From Microbacterium album (GTDB taxonomy: Bacteria > Actinomycetota > Actinomycetes > Actinomycetales > Microbacteriaceae): a stretch of DNA of 64,000 nucleotides. A model generated the notes under the pieces. That model saw nothing but the letters and a program-made list of their open reading frames with translations. It was not told the origin of the DNA and searched no databases. Positions 17,942-27,101 of this stretch are shown here, piece after piece. A program made the translations under genes and the position numbers. The stretch spans positions 124,001 to 188,000 of the forward strand of contig NZ_BMJY01000003.1 of assembly GCF_014643695.1 (NCBI RefSeq), read 5' to 3'. Each line of letters opens with the position of its first letter. Positions within the stretch are counted from its first letter, which is position 1.

Positions 17942-18004
17942 ATTCTGCCAGATACGCGGCCCCCTCGCGAACAGGGTGTGTCGGCGGCACCGGATTCTGC
18001 CAGA
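17942..18004 (-). promoter_or_regulatory. Tandem promoter-like direct repeat upstream of rpsP
   Basis: TCTGGCAGAAT (minus strand) occurs twice, at 17942-17952 and 17994-18004. Each ends in a -10-like CAGAAT and could form tandem rpsP promoters. The rest of the 249-base gap to the next gene contains only the hairpin above and the start region of the divergent ligase gene. Confidence 0.35.
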
Positions 18005-18051
18005 CGACGCGCGAGGACGGGAAGCTCACGCCTCCGGGGCGCCCGCGGTGT

Positions 18052-18057
18052 GAGACT
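18052..18057 (+). promoter_or_regulatory. Weak -10 element of the leaderless ligase gene
   Basis: GAGACT lies exactly six bases before the ATG at 18064 and no ribosome-binding site is present. The hexamer departs from TANNNT at its first base, so this is weaker than the other leaderless promoters here. Confidence 0.35.
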
Positions 18058-18063
18058 GATCGC

Positions 18064-19242
18064 ATGACCGAGCCATTCGCGCCCTCCGCCCGCTCCACCG
18101 TCGGCATCGAGTGGGAGCTCATGCTGGCGGACGGCGAGACGGGCGACCTCGTCGGGCGCGCGCCCGAGATCATGCCGGCGCTCGAGGAGGCGACGGCGCT
18201 CGAGCGCCACACCGTGACCGCCGAGCTGCTGACGAACACGGTCGAGGTGACCAGCGGCGTGGGCGACACCGTGGCCGCGGCGGTCGACGACATCTCGGAT
18301 GCGATCGCCGCGGTCCGCGCGCAGACCGACCCCCTGGGGATCGAGCTGATGTGCGCCGGCAGCCATCCGTTCGCGCGCTGGTACGACCAGTCGGTCACGG
18401 ACAAGACCCGCTACGCGACCCTCATCGAGCGCACCCAGTGGTGGGGCCGCAACATGATGATCTGGGGCATCCACGTGCACGTGGGCATCGACCACGTCGA
18501 CAAGGTGTTCCCGATCATCCACGCCCTCACGGGTTACATCCCGCACCTGCAGGCGCTCTCGGCGTCGAGCCCGTTCTGGGCGGGCGAACGCACGGGCTAC
18601 GCCTCGAACCGCGCGCTGGTCTTCCAGCAGCTGCCCACGACGGGCCTGCCGTGGGAGCTGCGGTCGTGGCGCGAGTACGAGAGCTACCTCGAGGACATGG
18701 CGCGCACGGGCGTCATCGCGGACGCGACCGAGGTGCGATGGGACATCCGTCCCGCCCCGCGATGGGGGACGATCGAGATCCGCGCGTGCGACGGCATGTC
18801 GACCCTGCCCGAGCTCGCTGCGGTCGCCGCGCTCGTGCAGACGCTCGTGGAGTCGTTCTCGCGCGACCTCGACGAGGGGCGAGAGCTGCCGTCGCTGCAG
18901 CCGTGGTTCACGCGCGAGAACAAGTGGCGCGCGGCGCGCTACGGCCTGGAGGCGGAGGTGATCGTGGACCGGGAGGGGACGCAGGTGCCCGTGCAGGAGC
19001 ACCTGCGGGAGACGCTCGAGCGCCTCGAGCCCGTCGCAGCGGAGCTGAAGTGCGCGCGCGAGTTCGCGGGCGTCGGCGAGATCCTCGACCGCGGCGCCAG
19101 CTACGAGCGGCAGGTGGCGGTCGCGGACGCGGCGGACGGCGACCTGCGCGAGGTGGCGCGCTCGCTCATCCGCGAGTTCCGCAACGGCCCCACCCTGCGC
19201 GAGCACATCGGCCTGGGCCGCCTCACTCCCCCGCAGCCCTGA
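18064..19242 (+). CDS. Carboxylate-amine ligase, YbdK family (glutamate-cysteine ligase type 2)
   Basis: The 392-residue product has the GCS2 fold: [12 protein letters not shown] at the N-terminus, [36 protein letters not shown] with metal/ATP-binding histidines, and the second conserved block around [18 protein letters not shown]. YbdK relatives make gamma-glutamylcysteine weakly; many actinobacteria use mycothiol, so the natural substrate is uncertain. It stands alone between rpsP and glpK. Confidence 0.85.
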   Translation: MTEPFAPSARSTVGIEWELMLADGETGDLVGRAPEIMPALEEATALERHTVTAELLTNTVEVTSGVGDTVAAAVDDISDAIAAVRAQTDPLGIELMCAGSHPFARWYDQSVTDKTRYATLIERTQWWGRNMMIWGIHVHVGIDHVDKVFPIIHALTGYIPHLQALSASSPFWAGERTGYASNRALVFQQLPTTGLPWELRSWREYESYLEDMARTGVIADATEVRWDIRPAPRWGTIEIRACDGMSTLPELAAVAALVQTLVESFSRDLDEGRELPSLQPWFTRENKWRAARYGLEAEVIVDREGTQVPVQEHLRETLERLEPVAAELKCAREFAGVGEILDRGASYERQVAVADAADGDLREVARSLIREFRNGPTLREHIGLGRLTPPQP

Positions 19243-19266
19243 CCTGCGCGCGCCGCCGGCGCGGGC

Positions 19267-20784
19267 TCAGCGCTCCCAGTCGAACGTGCGCGTCACGGCG
19301 TCCTTCCAGCGCGCCAGGCGGGCCTCGCGGTCTGATGCGGCCATGGCCGGCTCCCAGCGGCGGTCCTCACGCCACAGGGCGCGCAGCTCGTCGAGGCTGT
19401 CCCAGAAGCCGACGGCCAGGCCCGCGGCGTATGCCGCGCCGAGCGCCGTGGTCTCGGTCACCTCGGGGCGCAGCACGGGCACACCCAGGATGTCCGCCTG
19501 GAACTGCATGAGGGCGTCGTTGGCGACCATGCCACCGTCCACGCGCAGCTCCTCGAGCCCGATCCCGGCGTCGGCGGCCACGGCGTCCAGCACCTCGCGC
19601 GTCTGGAACGCGACGGACTCGAGCGCCGCGCGCGCGATGTGGCCCTTGTTCGCGTAGCGGGTGAGCCCCAGGATCGCGCCGCGCGCGTCGGGGCGCCAGT
19701 ACGGCGCGAACAGGCCGGAGAACGCCGGCACGATGTACACGCCGCCGTTGTCCTCCACCGTGGCGGCGAGTTGCTCGACCTCGGGAGAGGTGCGGATGAT
19801 CCCGAGATTGTCGCGCAGCCACTGGATGAGCGATCCGGTCACCGCGATCGAGCCCTCCAGCGCGTACCGCGGCGCCTCGTCGCCGAGCTTGTACGCGACG
19901 GTCGTGATCAGCCCGTTGCGCGAGCGGACGATCTCCTCCCCCGTCTGGAAGATCAGGAAGTTACCCGTGCCGTAGGTGTTCTTCGACTCGCCGCGCTCGA
20001 ACGCGGCCTGGCCGAACGTCGCCGCCTGCTGGTCCCCGAGGATGCCCGCGATGGGCGTCTCCCGCAGCAGGCTCCGCGTGCCGGCATGTCCGTAGACCTC
20101 GGACGAGGAGCGGATCTCCGGGAGCATCGCGCGTGGGATGGCGAACGCGGCGAGGAGTTCGTCGTCCCAGTCGAGCGTGCGCAGGTCCATCAGCAGTGTG
20201 CGGCTGGCGTTCGTGACGTCGGTGACGTGCACGCCCGCTCCCGCTCCCCCGCGACCGCCCGCGCCCCCGGTGAGGTTCCACAGCACCCACGTGTCGGTGG
20301 TCCCGAACAGCAGCTCGCCGGCCTCCGCGCGCTCGCGGGCGCCCTCCACGCTGTCGAGGATCCAGGCGATCTTGGTCGCGGAGAAGTATGTCGCCAGCGG
20401 CAGCCCCGTCACGTCGGCGAAGCGATCCGTCCCGCCCTCGGCGGCGAGCTCGTCGACCATCCCCTGCGTCCGGGTGTCCTGCCAGACGATCGCATTGGCG
20501 ATGGGCCGTCCCGTGACGCGATCCCACACCACGGCCGTCTCGCGCTGGTTCGTGATGCCGATCGCCGCGACGTCGTGGCGCGTGATGTCGGCTTTCGCCA
20601 GCGCCTGCCCGATCGCCTCGCGCGTGTTGGCCCAGATCTCCATGGGGTCGTGCTCGACCCATCCCGGGCGCGGGAACACCTGTCGATGCTCGAGCTGTCC
20701 CGTGGCGACGGGGCGGCCGGCGCGGTCGAACACGATGGCGCGCGTGCTGGTGGTGCCCTGATCGATCGCGACGACGTAGTCCAT
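19267..20784 (-). CDS. glpK: Glycerol kinase
   Basis: The 505-residue product is an FGGY kinase that phosphorylates glycerol to glycerol-3-phosphate. Motifs are [17 protein letters not shown] at the N-terminus, [26 protein letters not shown], and later [13 protein letters not shown], the [10 protein letters not shown] loop and [19 protein letters not shown]. Its length matches the family. It diverges from glpD, whose product uses the same intermediate, and the two promoters overlap. Confidence 0.96.
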   Translation of the reverse strand: MDYVVAIDQGTTSTRAIVFDRAGRPVATGQLEHRQVFPRPGWVEHDPMEIWANTREAIGQALAKADITRHDVAAIGITNQRETAVVWDRVTGRPIANAIVWQDTRTQGMVDELAAEGGTDRFADVTGLPLATYFSATKIAWILDSVEGARERAEAGELLFGTTDTWVLWNLTGGAGGRGGAGAGVHVTDVTNASRTLLMDLRTLDWDDELLAAFAIPRAMLPEIRSSSEVYGHAGTRSLLRETPIAGILGDQQAATFGQAAFERGESKNTYGTGNFLIFQTGEEIVRSRNGLITTVAYKLGDEAPRYALEGSIAVTGSLIQWLRDNLGIIRTSPEVEQLAATVEDNGGVYIVPAFSGLFAPYWRPDARGAILGLTRYANKGHIARAALESVAFQTREVLDAVAADAGIGLEELRVDGGMVANDALMQFQADILGVPVLRPEVTETTALGAAYAAGLAVGFWDSLDELRALWREDRRWEPAMAASDREARLARWKDAVTRTFDWER

Positions 20785-20791
20785 GGATCCC

Positions 20792-20798
20792 TAGGGTA
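20792..20798. promoter_or_regulatory. Overlapping divergent -10 elements for glpK and glpD
   Basis: TAGGGTA reads as TAGGGT on the plus strand (20792-20797, for glpD) and as TACCCT on the minus strand (20798-20793, for glpK), one base offset. The minus-strand element is eight bases from the glpK ATG, giving an almost leaderless transcript. The plus-strand one would give a leader of about 60 bases carrying the glpD ribosome-binding site. Confidence 0.45.
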
Positions 20799-20862
20799 GA
20801 GGTGAGCGCCCATCGGGACCGCCCACCGGGGTCCCGGGACCAGGCGAGCCAGAGGGGGAACC

Positions 20863-22596
20863 ATGCCGGCCCAGCCCGAACGCGCCAGCGTGACCGAGGC
20901 GCGCACCGCGGGGCGCACCAGCGTGCTGATCGTCGGCGGCGGGATCAACGGCATCGCCACGTTCCGTGATCTGGCGCTGCAGGGCGTCGACGTGCTCCTG
21001 GTCGAGCGCGGCGACTTCGCCTCCGGCGCGTCCGCAGCCTCGAGCCACATGATCCACGGCGGCATCCGCTACCTGGAGAACGGCGAGTTCCGCCTCGTCA
21101 AGGAGTCGGTGCGCGAGCGCAACGGCCTGCTGCGCATCGCGCCGCACTACGTCAGGCCCCTGCGCACCACGATCCCGATCTTCTCGACCTTCTCGGGGCT
21201 GCTCACGGCCCCGCTGCGCTTCCTGACCCACCGTTCGGGACCGCCCGCCGAGCGCGGTGCGCTGCTGATCAAGGTGGGCCTGGTGCTGTACGACGCGTTC
21301 TCCGGCGCGGGACGCGTCGCGCCCCGCCACGCGTTCCTCGGACGCCGTCGATCGCTGCGGCAGCTGCCCGCGCTCAACCGCGAGCTGAAGTACACCGCGA
21401 CGTACTTCGACGCGTCCATGCACGACCCCGAGCGGCTCGCGCTCGATGTGCTGCTGGACGGCCTCGCGGCGCACCCCGCCAGCGGACAGGCGGGGGCGCG
21501 CGCCCTCAACTACGTCGAGGCCGTGGGCCGCGACGGCGCGGCGGTGCGACTGCGCGACCGTCTCACCGGCGCCGAGTTCGCGGTGGAGGCCGACGTCGTC
21601 GTGAACGCGTCGGGTCCGTGGACCGACCTCACCAACGCGTCGCTGGGCGCGCCCACCCGCTTCATGGGGGGCACGAAGGGCTCGCACGTCGTGCTCGACC
21701 ATCCCGAGCTGCTGCGGGCAACGGGCGGGCGCGAGATCTTCTTCGAGAACGCCGACGGGCGGATCGTGCTGATCTACCCGCTCAAGGGCCGCGTGATGGT
21801 GGGCACGACCGACATCGACGCGGATCCGGCCGAGCCGGCGGTGTGCACGGAGGAGGAGGTCGACTACTTCTTCGACCTGATCCGGATCGTGTTCCCCCGG
21901 ATCGCCGTGGATCGCTCCCAGATCGTCTACCGCTTCTCGGCCATCCGCCCGCTCCCGCGCCACGAGGACACCGCGCCCGGCTTCGTCTCGCGCGACTACC
22001 GGATCGAGGTGGACCGGCCGTGGGCCGCGACGGAGGGCCGGCGGGTACCGCTGGTGAGCCTCGTCGGAGGCAAGTGGACGACGTTCCGGGCGCTCGGCGA
22101 GCACCTGGCAGACACGGTGCTGGCCCTGCTCGGGCGCGAGCGCACCGTGCGCACCGCGGGGCGGGTCATCGGCGGCGGGCGCGACTACCCCCGCACTCCC
22201 ACCGACCAGGCCGCGTGGCTGCGCCTGCACCTGGGCGAGGATTCCCCGCGCACGCGCCTGCTGCTCGAGCGCTACGGCACCCGGGCCGCGGCGCTCGGGG
22301 CGTTCCTCGCGGAGGGCCCCGACGAGCCGCTCCTGGGGGGCGGGCTGTCGACCCGCGAGCTGGCGTGGATGGTGCGCGAGGAGCACGTGGCACACGTGGC
22401 CGACGTGGTGTTCCGTCGCACCGATCTGGCCTTCACCGGACGCGCGGACCGCGACGCGATCGAAACGATCGCCGACGCTCTCGCCCCGCTCCTCGGCTGG
22501 GACCCCGCGGCGCGCGACGCCCAGGTCGCCCAGACCGTCGCGCAGCTGCGCGACCTCCACGGCGTCGACGTCGACACCCCCGTTCCGGCGCGCTGA
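20863..22596 (+). CDS. glpD: Aerobic glycerol-3-phosphate dehydrogenase
   Basis: The 577-residue FAD enzyme oxidises glycerol-3-phosphate to dihydroxyacetone phosphate at the membrane, passing electrons to quinone. Motifs are VLIVGGGINGIATFRDLALQG for FAD, then DFASGASAASSHMIHGGIRY and YTATYFDASMHDPERL. PWTDLTN, VMVGTTDID and VSLVGGKWTTFRALGE follow, and the last 130 residues form the usual helical cap. GAGGGGGAA precedes the ATG. It forms a glycerol-use pair with divergent glpK. Confidence 0.95.
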   Translation: MPAQPERASVTEARTAGRTSVLIVGGGINGIATFRDLALQGVDVLLVERGDFASGASAASSHMIHGGIRYLENGEFRLVKESVRERNGLLRIAPHYVRPLRTTIPIFSTFSGLLTAPLRFLTHRSGPPAERGALLIKVGLVLYDAFSGAGRVAPRHAFLGRRRSLRQLPALNRELKYTATYFDASMHDPERLALDVLLDGLAAHPASGQAGARALNYVEAVGRDGAAVRLRDRLTGAEFAVEADVVVNASGPWTDLTNASLGAPTRFMGGTKGSHVVLDHPELLRATGGREIFFENADGRIVLIYPLKGRVMVGTTDIDADPAEPAVCTEEEVDYFFDLIRIVFPRIAVDRSQIVYRFSAIRPLPRHEDTAPGFVSRDYRIEVDRPWAATEGRRVPLVSLVGGKWTTFRALGEHLADTVLALLGRERTVRTAGRVIGGGRDYPRTPTDQAAWLRLHLGEDSPRTRLLLERYGTRAAALGAFLAEGPDEPLLGGGLSTRELAWMVREEHVAHVADVVFRRTDLAFTGRADRDAIETIADALAPLLGWDPAARDAQVAQTVAQLRDLHGVDVDTPVPAR

Positions 22597-22621
22597 GCGG
22601 GCCCCCGACGGGGCGGCGGGG

Positions 22622-24175
22622 TCAGCCCTTGCCGAAGAGCTTCTGGATCTCGGCCAGGTCGGCCTCGCTCGGCGCCTTGGCCGCGCCGAGGCCGAAGCCC
22701 GAGCCCGTGGGCTGCTGCGTCGCGGCGAGGCCCGCGTTCTCCGCGGCGCGCTTGGCGGGGTTGCCCGAGCGCGAGCCGCCCTTCTTCTTCGCCGCCTTGC
22801 CGCGCTTGGACGACCCGCCGGGACGCCCCATCCCCGGAACCAGACCCATGCCCGGGATGTTCGGGGTGCCCCCGCGGGCGACGGTCTTCATCATCTTCGC
22901 GGCCTGCTCGAAGCGGTTCACGAGCTGGTTGACGTCGGTGACGGTCACGCCCGACCCGCGCGCGATGCGCGCCCGGCGCGAGCCGTTGAGGATCTTGGTG
23001 TTCTGACGCTCGGCGGGGGTCATCGAGCGGATGATCGCCTCGGTGCGGCCGATCTCGCTCTCGTCGAAGTCCTCGAGCTGCTGCTTCATCTGGCCCATGC
23101 CCGGCAGCATGCCGAGCATCTTCTTCATCGAGCCCATCTTCTTGAGCTGCTGCATCTGCTCGAGGAAGTCCTCGAGCGTGAACTGATCCTTCGCGAACTT
23201 CTCGGCGACCTTCGCCGCCTCCTCCTCGTCGAAGGCCTGCTGCGCTTGCTCGATGAGGGTCAGGATGTCGCCGAGGTCGAGGATGCGGCTCGCCATGCGG
23301 TCGGGGTGGAACGGCTCGAGGTCGTCGAGGCCCTCACCCGTCGAGGCGAAGATGATCGGCCGTCCGGTGAGCGAGGCGACCGACAGCGCGGCGCCGCCGC
23401 GCGCATCGCCGTCGAGCTTCGACAGCACGACGCCCGTGAAGTCGACGCCGTCCTGGAACGCCTTGGCGACGTTGACCGCGTCCTGGCCGATCGTCGCGTC
23501 GATGACGAACAGCACCTCGTCCGGGTTCGTCGCCTTGCGGATGTCCGCCGCCTGCTTCATCAGCTCGGCGTCCACGCCGAGGCGGCCGGCCGTGTCGATG
23601 ATGACCACATCGTGCAGCTTCTGGCGGGCGTACTCGACGCCGTCGCGCGAGACGCGCACGGGGTCGCCCACCCCGTTGCCCGGCTCGGGCGCGTAGACCG
23701 CCGCGCCCGCACGCTCGGCCACGACCTGCAGCTGGTTCACGGCGTTGGGCCGCTGGAGGTCGGCCGCGACCAGCAGCGGCGTGTGGCCGTCCTTCTCCAG
23801 CTGGCGCGCGAGCTTGCCCGCGAAGGTCGTCTTACCGGATCCCTGCAGGCCCGCCAGCATGATCACGGTGGGCGGGTTCTTGGCGAACTGCAGGCGGCGC
23901 TGTTCGCCGCCGAGGATGCCCACCAGTTCCTCGTTCACGATCTGCACGACCTGCTGCGCGGGGTTCAGCGCACGGTTGACCTCGTCGCCCAGGGCGCGCT
24001 CGCGCACCCGCGCGGTGAAGTCCTTCACGACGGTCAGCGCGACGTCCGCGTCGAGCAGTGCGCGCCGGATCTCGCGGACGGTGCCGTCGACGTCGGCCGG
24101 GGAGAGCTTGCCCTTCGTGCGAAGGTTGCGGAAGGTCTCGGTGAGCCGATCGGAGAGCGTGCCGAAGGTTGCCAT
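22622..24175 (-). CDS. ffh: Signal recognition particle protein
   Basis: The 517-residue GTPase targets membrane and secreted proteins. Its NG domain has the P-loop GLQGSGKTTFAGKLA (about residues 110-124), the DTAGRLGVDAELM motif and KLDGDARGGAALS. The M domain from about residue 300 is methionine-rich (EQMQQLKKMGSMKKMLGMLPGM) and ends in a Gly/Met/Lys-rich tail. TAGACT lies nine bases before the ATG, so the leader is only two or three bases. In many actinobacteria ffh lies directly before rpsP; here gshA-like, glpK and glpD genes intervene. Confidence 0.96.
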   Translation of the reverse strand: MATFGTLSDRLTETFRNLRTKGKLSPADVDGTVREIRRALLDADVALTVVKDFTARVRERALGDEVNRALNPAQQVVQIVNEELVGILGGEQRRLQFAKNPPTVIMLAGLQGSGKTTFAGKLARQLEKDGHTPLLVAADLQRPNAVNQLQVVAERAGAAVYAPEPGNGVGDPVRVSRDGVEYARQKLHDVVIIDTAGRLGVDAELMKQAADIRKATNPDEVLFVIDATIGQDAVNVAKAFQDGVDFTGVVLSKLDGDARGGAALSVASLTGRPIIFASTGEGLDDLEPFHPDRMASRILDLGDILTLIEQAQQAFDEEEAAKVAEKFAKDQFTLEDFLEQMQQLKKMGSMKKMLGMLPGMGQMKQQLEDFDESEIGRTEAIIRSMTPAERQNTKILNGSRRARIARGSGVTVTDVNQLVNRFEQAAKMMKTVARGGTPNIPGMGLVPGMGRPGGSSKRGKAAKKKGGSRSGNPAKRAAENAGLAATQQPTGSGFGLGAAKAPSEADLAEIQKLFGKG

Positions 24176-24228
24176 GATGGCCCAAGTCTACGTGACCGTG
24201 CTCCGCGGCCGGCGGCCGGGCGGACGGC

Positions 24229-24702
24229 TCAGGCCTGCAGCGCGGCGCGGGCGGCGGCGAGCCGGCGCAGGCCCCACCCGAGGATGATCGCGAGCACGCC
24301 CGTCCCGATCGCGAACGCCGCCACGCCGAACGACACGACCGACGTGAACAGCGACGCGCGCAGGAACGACGCGTTCATCATGGTCGCGCGCACGGGGTCG
24401 TCCTGGGCGAGCTCGGCGTACGTCTTGCCCCCGCTCGCCTCGAGCGCGTGGTGCTGGATGATGTCGGCCTGCACGAATGCCGTGAGCGGCCCGCTCACCA
24501 CCTGGCCCTGGAACGCCATGGCGTCGTCGGGGACCACGATGTTCTCCGCCCGCAGCTGCATCGCTACCATGACCCAGACGACGATCCCGACGAGGATCAG
24601 GACCAGTCCGCCGACCATGGCCAGGGTGCCGGCCACGCGACTGGAACGAAGGGCTCCCGCTGCGTCGGGCGCGCCTGTTCCCCGTTCGTGCGTCTCGCTC
24701 AT
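24229..24702 (-). CDS. Small membrane protein of unknown function
   Basis: From the ATG at 24702 the product has 157 residues, with hydrophobic segments at about residues 27-50 (LAMVGGLVLILVGIVVWVMV) and 117-142 (SLFTSVVSFGVAAFAIGTGV). The loop between them is probably extracytoplasmic. Similar actinobacterial proteins carry the misleading name aromatic ring-opening dioxygenase LigA, but no dioxygenase feature is visible. The frame is open back to a GTG at 24750. TAGCGT ends only three bases before that GTG, so transcription would start inside it, and the internal ATG is the better start. No function is proposed. Confidence 0.65.
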   Translation of the reverse strand: MSETHERGTGAPDAAGALRSSRVAGTLAMVGGLVLILVGIVVWVMVAMQLRAENIVVPDDAMAFQGQVVSGPLTAFVQADIIQHHALEASGGKTYAELAQDDPVRATMMNASFLRASLFTSVVSFGVAAFAIGTGVLAIILGWGLRRLAAARAALQA

Positions 24703-24800
24703 GCCCGCCCCCCCGAAGTGCTCGGTCTCGATCCTCGGTGCGTCCGTCACTCCACGCTACGCAGTCCCGGCGTGCCGGACAAGGGAGATCCGGACGCCCG

Positions 24801-25367
24801 TCAGTCGGTGGGGATGAGCCCGATGGCGGCGAGCGCCTCGTCGAGCACGGCCGCGAGCGCCGTGCGCCCCGGTCCCGCGAGAGACCACCGCTCGACGGCG
24901 GCGACCACGGCGCCTCCGTACGCGGCGCCCGCGACCTCCGCCACGAGGGCGTCCGTTCCGCCACGGCGCAACGCCCCGGCCACCGCCCGCGCCACGCGTG
25001 CCCGGCGCAGCGCTGCCTCGCGCTCCAGTTCCGCGGCCACGCCCATCGCCTCGGCGTTCGCGAACGCGAGGGCCAGCGCGTCCGGCGCGAACCCGCTCGC
25101 CACGGCGCGCACCGCGTCGCCGACGGACCGCCCGGGGACCGCCAGGTCGCGCTCGAGTCGGTCGAGCCGCTCGTCGAGCGAGCCCCACAGCAGCCCGGCC
25201 TTGGAGTCGACGTAGTTGAAGAAGCTCGACCGGCTGACGCCGGCGCGGGCCGCGATGTCCGCGGTCGACGTCGCCTCGTACCCCTTCTCGAGGAACAGCT
25301 CGCACGCCGCTTCGGCCAGCGTGGCGCGCGACGACGCCTTGGGGCGGCCCGCGCGCGAGGTGCTCAT
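24801..25367 (-). CDS. TetR-family transcriptional regulator
   Basis: The 188-residue product has an N-terminal helix-turn-helix (AACELFLEKGYEATSTADIAARAGVSRSSFFNYVDSK, given here as family-typical spacing of residues 20-56) and an all-helical ligand-binding domain. It diverges from a peptide-type ABC importer whose promoter carries a nested palindrome, its likely operator. Its own start is leaderless (TACGCT-N6-ATG). The ligand is unknown; it may be a transported substrate. Confidence 0.88.
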   Translation of the reverse strand: MSTSRAGRPKASSRATLAEAACELFLEKGYEATSTADIAARAGVSRSSFFNYVDSKAGLLWGSLDERLDRLERDLAVPGRSVGDAVRAVASGFAPDALALAFANAEAMGVAAELEREAALRRARVARAVAGALRRGGTDALVAEVAGAAYGGAVVAAVERWSLAGPGRTALAAVLDEALAAIGLIPTD

Positions 25368-25373
25368 GGCACC

Positions 25374-25379
25374 AGCGTA
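25374..25379 (-). promoter_or_regulatory. -10 element of leaderless tetR-type gene
   Basis: On the minus strand TACGCT is followed by GGTGCC and the ATG at 25367, exactly six bases. It is more than 30 bases from the operator-like palindrome. Confidence 0.5.
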
Positions 25380-25410
25380 CGGCGAGAGGCGATCCGGTCG
25401 CCCTGCGAGG

Positions 25411-25441
25411 GGAGTATTGTTGGACTCAGTCCGAATACTCC
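25411..25441. promoter_or_regulatory. Nested palindromic operator and promoter of the ABC importer
   Basis: Outer arms GGAGTATT and AATACTCC are perfect complements. They enclose a second inverted repeat, GGACT-C-AGTCC. The likely -10 TATTGT (25415-25420) is inside the site, so it covers about -16 to +15 of the importer transcript. This is where a TetR repressor would block transcription. Confidence 0.6.
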
Positions 25442-25454
25442 CGAGAAGGTGCCC

Positions 25455-27101
25455 ATGCTTCGTCGCGCCCTGCCCGCGCTCGTCCTCGTGTCCGCCACCG
25501 CGCTCGTCGCCACCGCCTGCTCACCCGGTGGCGGCGGCGCAGCAGAGCCACACGAGGGCGGCACGCTCGTCTACGCCTCGGGGGACGCCGAGCCCACGTG
25601 CCTCGACCCGCACGTGGGCGGCAACTACCCGCAGGCGCTCATCAGCACGCAGTATCTGGAGCCGCTCGTGGGACGCACCGCGGACGGGACGATCACACCG
25701 TGGCTCGCCGAGGAGTGGGAGGTGTCCGACGACGGCCTCACGTGGGACTTCACGCTGCGCGAGGGCGTGACGTTCACCGACGGCACCCCGCTGGACGCCG
25801 AGGCCGTCAAGGTCAACATCGAGCATCTGCAGGATCCGGCCACCGGATCGTCGACCGGCTACCTCGCGGTCGGCAAGGTCGCGGAGGTCGAGGCGGTCGA
25901 CGCGACGCACGCGCGCTTCCACCTGTCCGAACCGGACTCCGCGCTGCTGGAATCGCTCAGCATGCAGTGGACCGCGATCCAGTCCCCCGCCGGCATCGCG
26001 CGCGGCATGGAGGAGAACTGCGCGGCGCCGATCGGCACGGGTCCCTTCATCGTGGACGAATGGGTGCCGCAGCAGCAGATCACCCTCGTCCGCAACCCGG
26101 ACTACCGTACTCCGGGACCCCAGACCCAGCTCGAGGGGCCGGCGCACCTGGACGAGATCGTGTGGCGCTTCATCCCGGACGCCGCGACGCGCCAGGCCGC
26201 TCTCGTCTCCGGCGAGGTGCACGTGATCGACAACCCGCAGCCGGACGCGATCGTATCCGCGCAGCAGGCGGAGGACATCGAGCACATCGACGCCCCCCGC
26301 CCCGGGTCCGTCAACCGCATCGAGCTCAACACGGCACAGCCTCCGTTCGACGACATCCGCGTGCGCGAGGCGTTCATCCGCGCGGCCGACCCGAACCCGG
26401 GCATCGAGGCGCTCTACCTCGGCACGGTCGAGCGCTCCTACTCGCCGCTGGCGAGCACCGAGCCGACGGGAGAAAGCGACGACAGCCTCTTCGAGACGGA
26501 CGTCGCCGAGGCGGACGCGCTGCTGGACGCGGCCGGTTGGACCGAGCGCGACGCCGACGGCGTGCGGATGAAGGACGGACGCCGCCTGAGCGTGCGCTTC
26601 CCGGTCAGCACGAACCAGTCCGTGGCGGCCGAGCAGTCCCTGTTCGAGCAGATCCAGGCGAATGTGCGAGCCGTGGGGTTCGACGTGACGCTGACGCCGC
26701 TCGACCTGTCCGCGTGGTACGGCGCGATCGGATTCGCCGAGGGGCAGAGCGAGTACTCCTACGAGGCCGTCAGCGCCCCGTACACGCGCGTCGGGCCGGA
26801 GGTGCTGCGCGTGCTCTATCACTCGGACGGCATCGAGCCCGCCCCGTCGGGCTACTTCGCGAACCACGCCCAGCTCGCCGACCCGGAGCTCGACGCCCTG
26901 CTCGACGAGGCATCGGCGAGTCACGACGAGGACGTGCGCGCCGACCTCTACGCGCAGGCCCAGCAGCGCATCCTGGAGAGCTACGCGATCCTGCCGCTGT
27001 ACGACCAGCAGAACCACTTCCTCACCCGTGGCGTGACGGGAGTGACGACGCTCGGCACGGTCGCCACGCCGACCTTCGTCGATGCCCGCCTCACGGACTG
27101 A
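25455..27101 (+). CDS. ABC importer substrate-binding lipoprotein, family 5
   Basis: The 548-residue product has a lipoprotein signal ending in LVATAC, with C22 as the lipidated residue. A family 5 (peptide/nickel/opine) extracellular solute-binding protein follows: YLEPLVG, WLAEEWEVSDDGLTWDFTLREGVTFTDGTPLDAEAVK (residues split by spacing) and GTGPFIVDEW are typical. GAGAAGG lies five bases before the ATG. It is the first gene of a four-gene importer operon. The substrate cannot be read from the sequence. Confidence 0.9.
   Translation: MLRRALPALVLVSATALVATACSPGGGGAAEPHEGGTLVYASGDAEPTCLDPHVGGNYPQALISTQYLEPLVGRTADGTITPWLAEEWEVSDDGLTWDFTLREGVTFTDGTPLDAEAVKVNIEHLQDPATGSSTGYLAVGKVAEVEAVDATHARFHLSEPDSALLESLSMQWTAIQSPAGIARGMEENCAAPIGTGPFIVDEWVPQQQITLVRNPDYRTPGPQTQLEGPAHLDEIVWRFIPDAATRQAALVSGEVHVIDNPQPDAIVSAQQAEDIEHIDAPRPGSVNRIELNTAQPPFDDIRVREAFIRAADPNPGIEALYLGTVERSYSPLASTEPTGESDDSLFETDVAEADALLDAAGWTERDADGVRMKDGRRLSVRFPVSTNQSVAAEQSLFEQIQANVRAVGFDVTLTPLDLSAWYGAIGFAEGQSEYSYEAVSAPYTRVGPEVLRVLYHSDGIEPAPSGYFANHAQLADPELDALLDEASASHDEDVRADLYAQAQQRILESYAILPLYDQQNHFLTRGVTGVTTLGTVATPTFVDARLTD

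Noticed and set aside
24703..24750. GTG at 24750 as start of the small membrane protein
   Set aside because: TAGCGT lies only three bases before it, so transcription should begin inside or after this codon; the internal ATG at 24702 is preferred.
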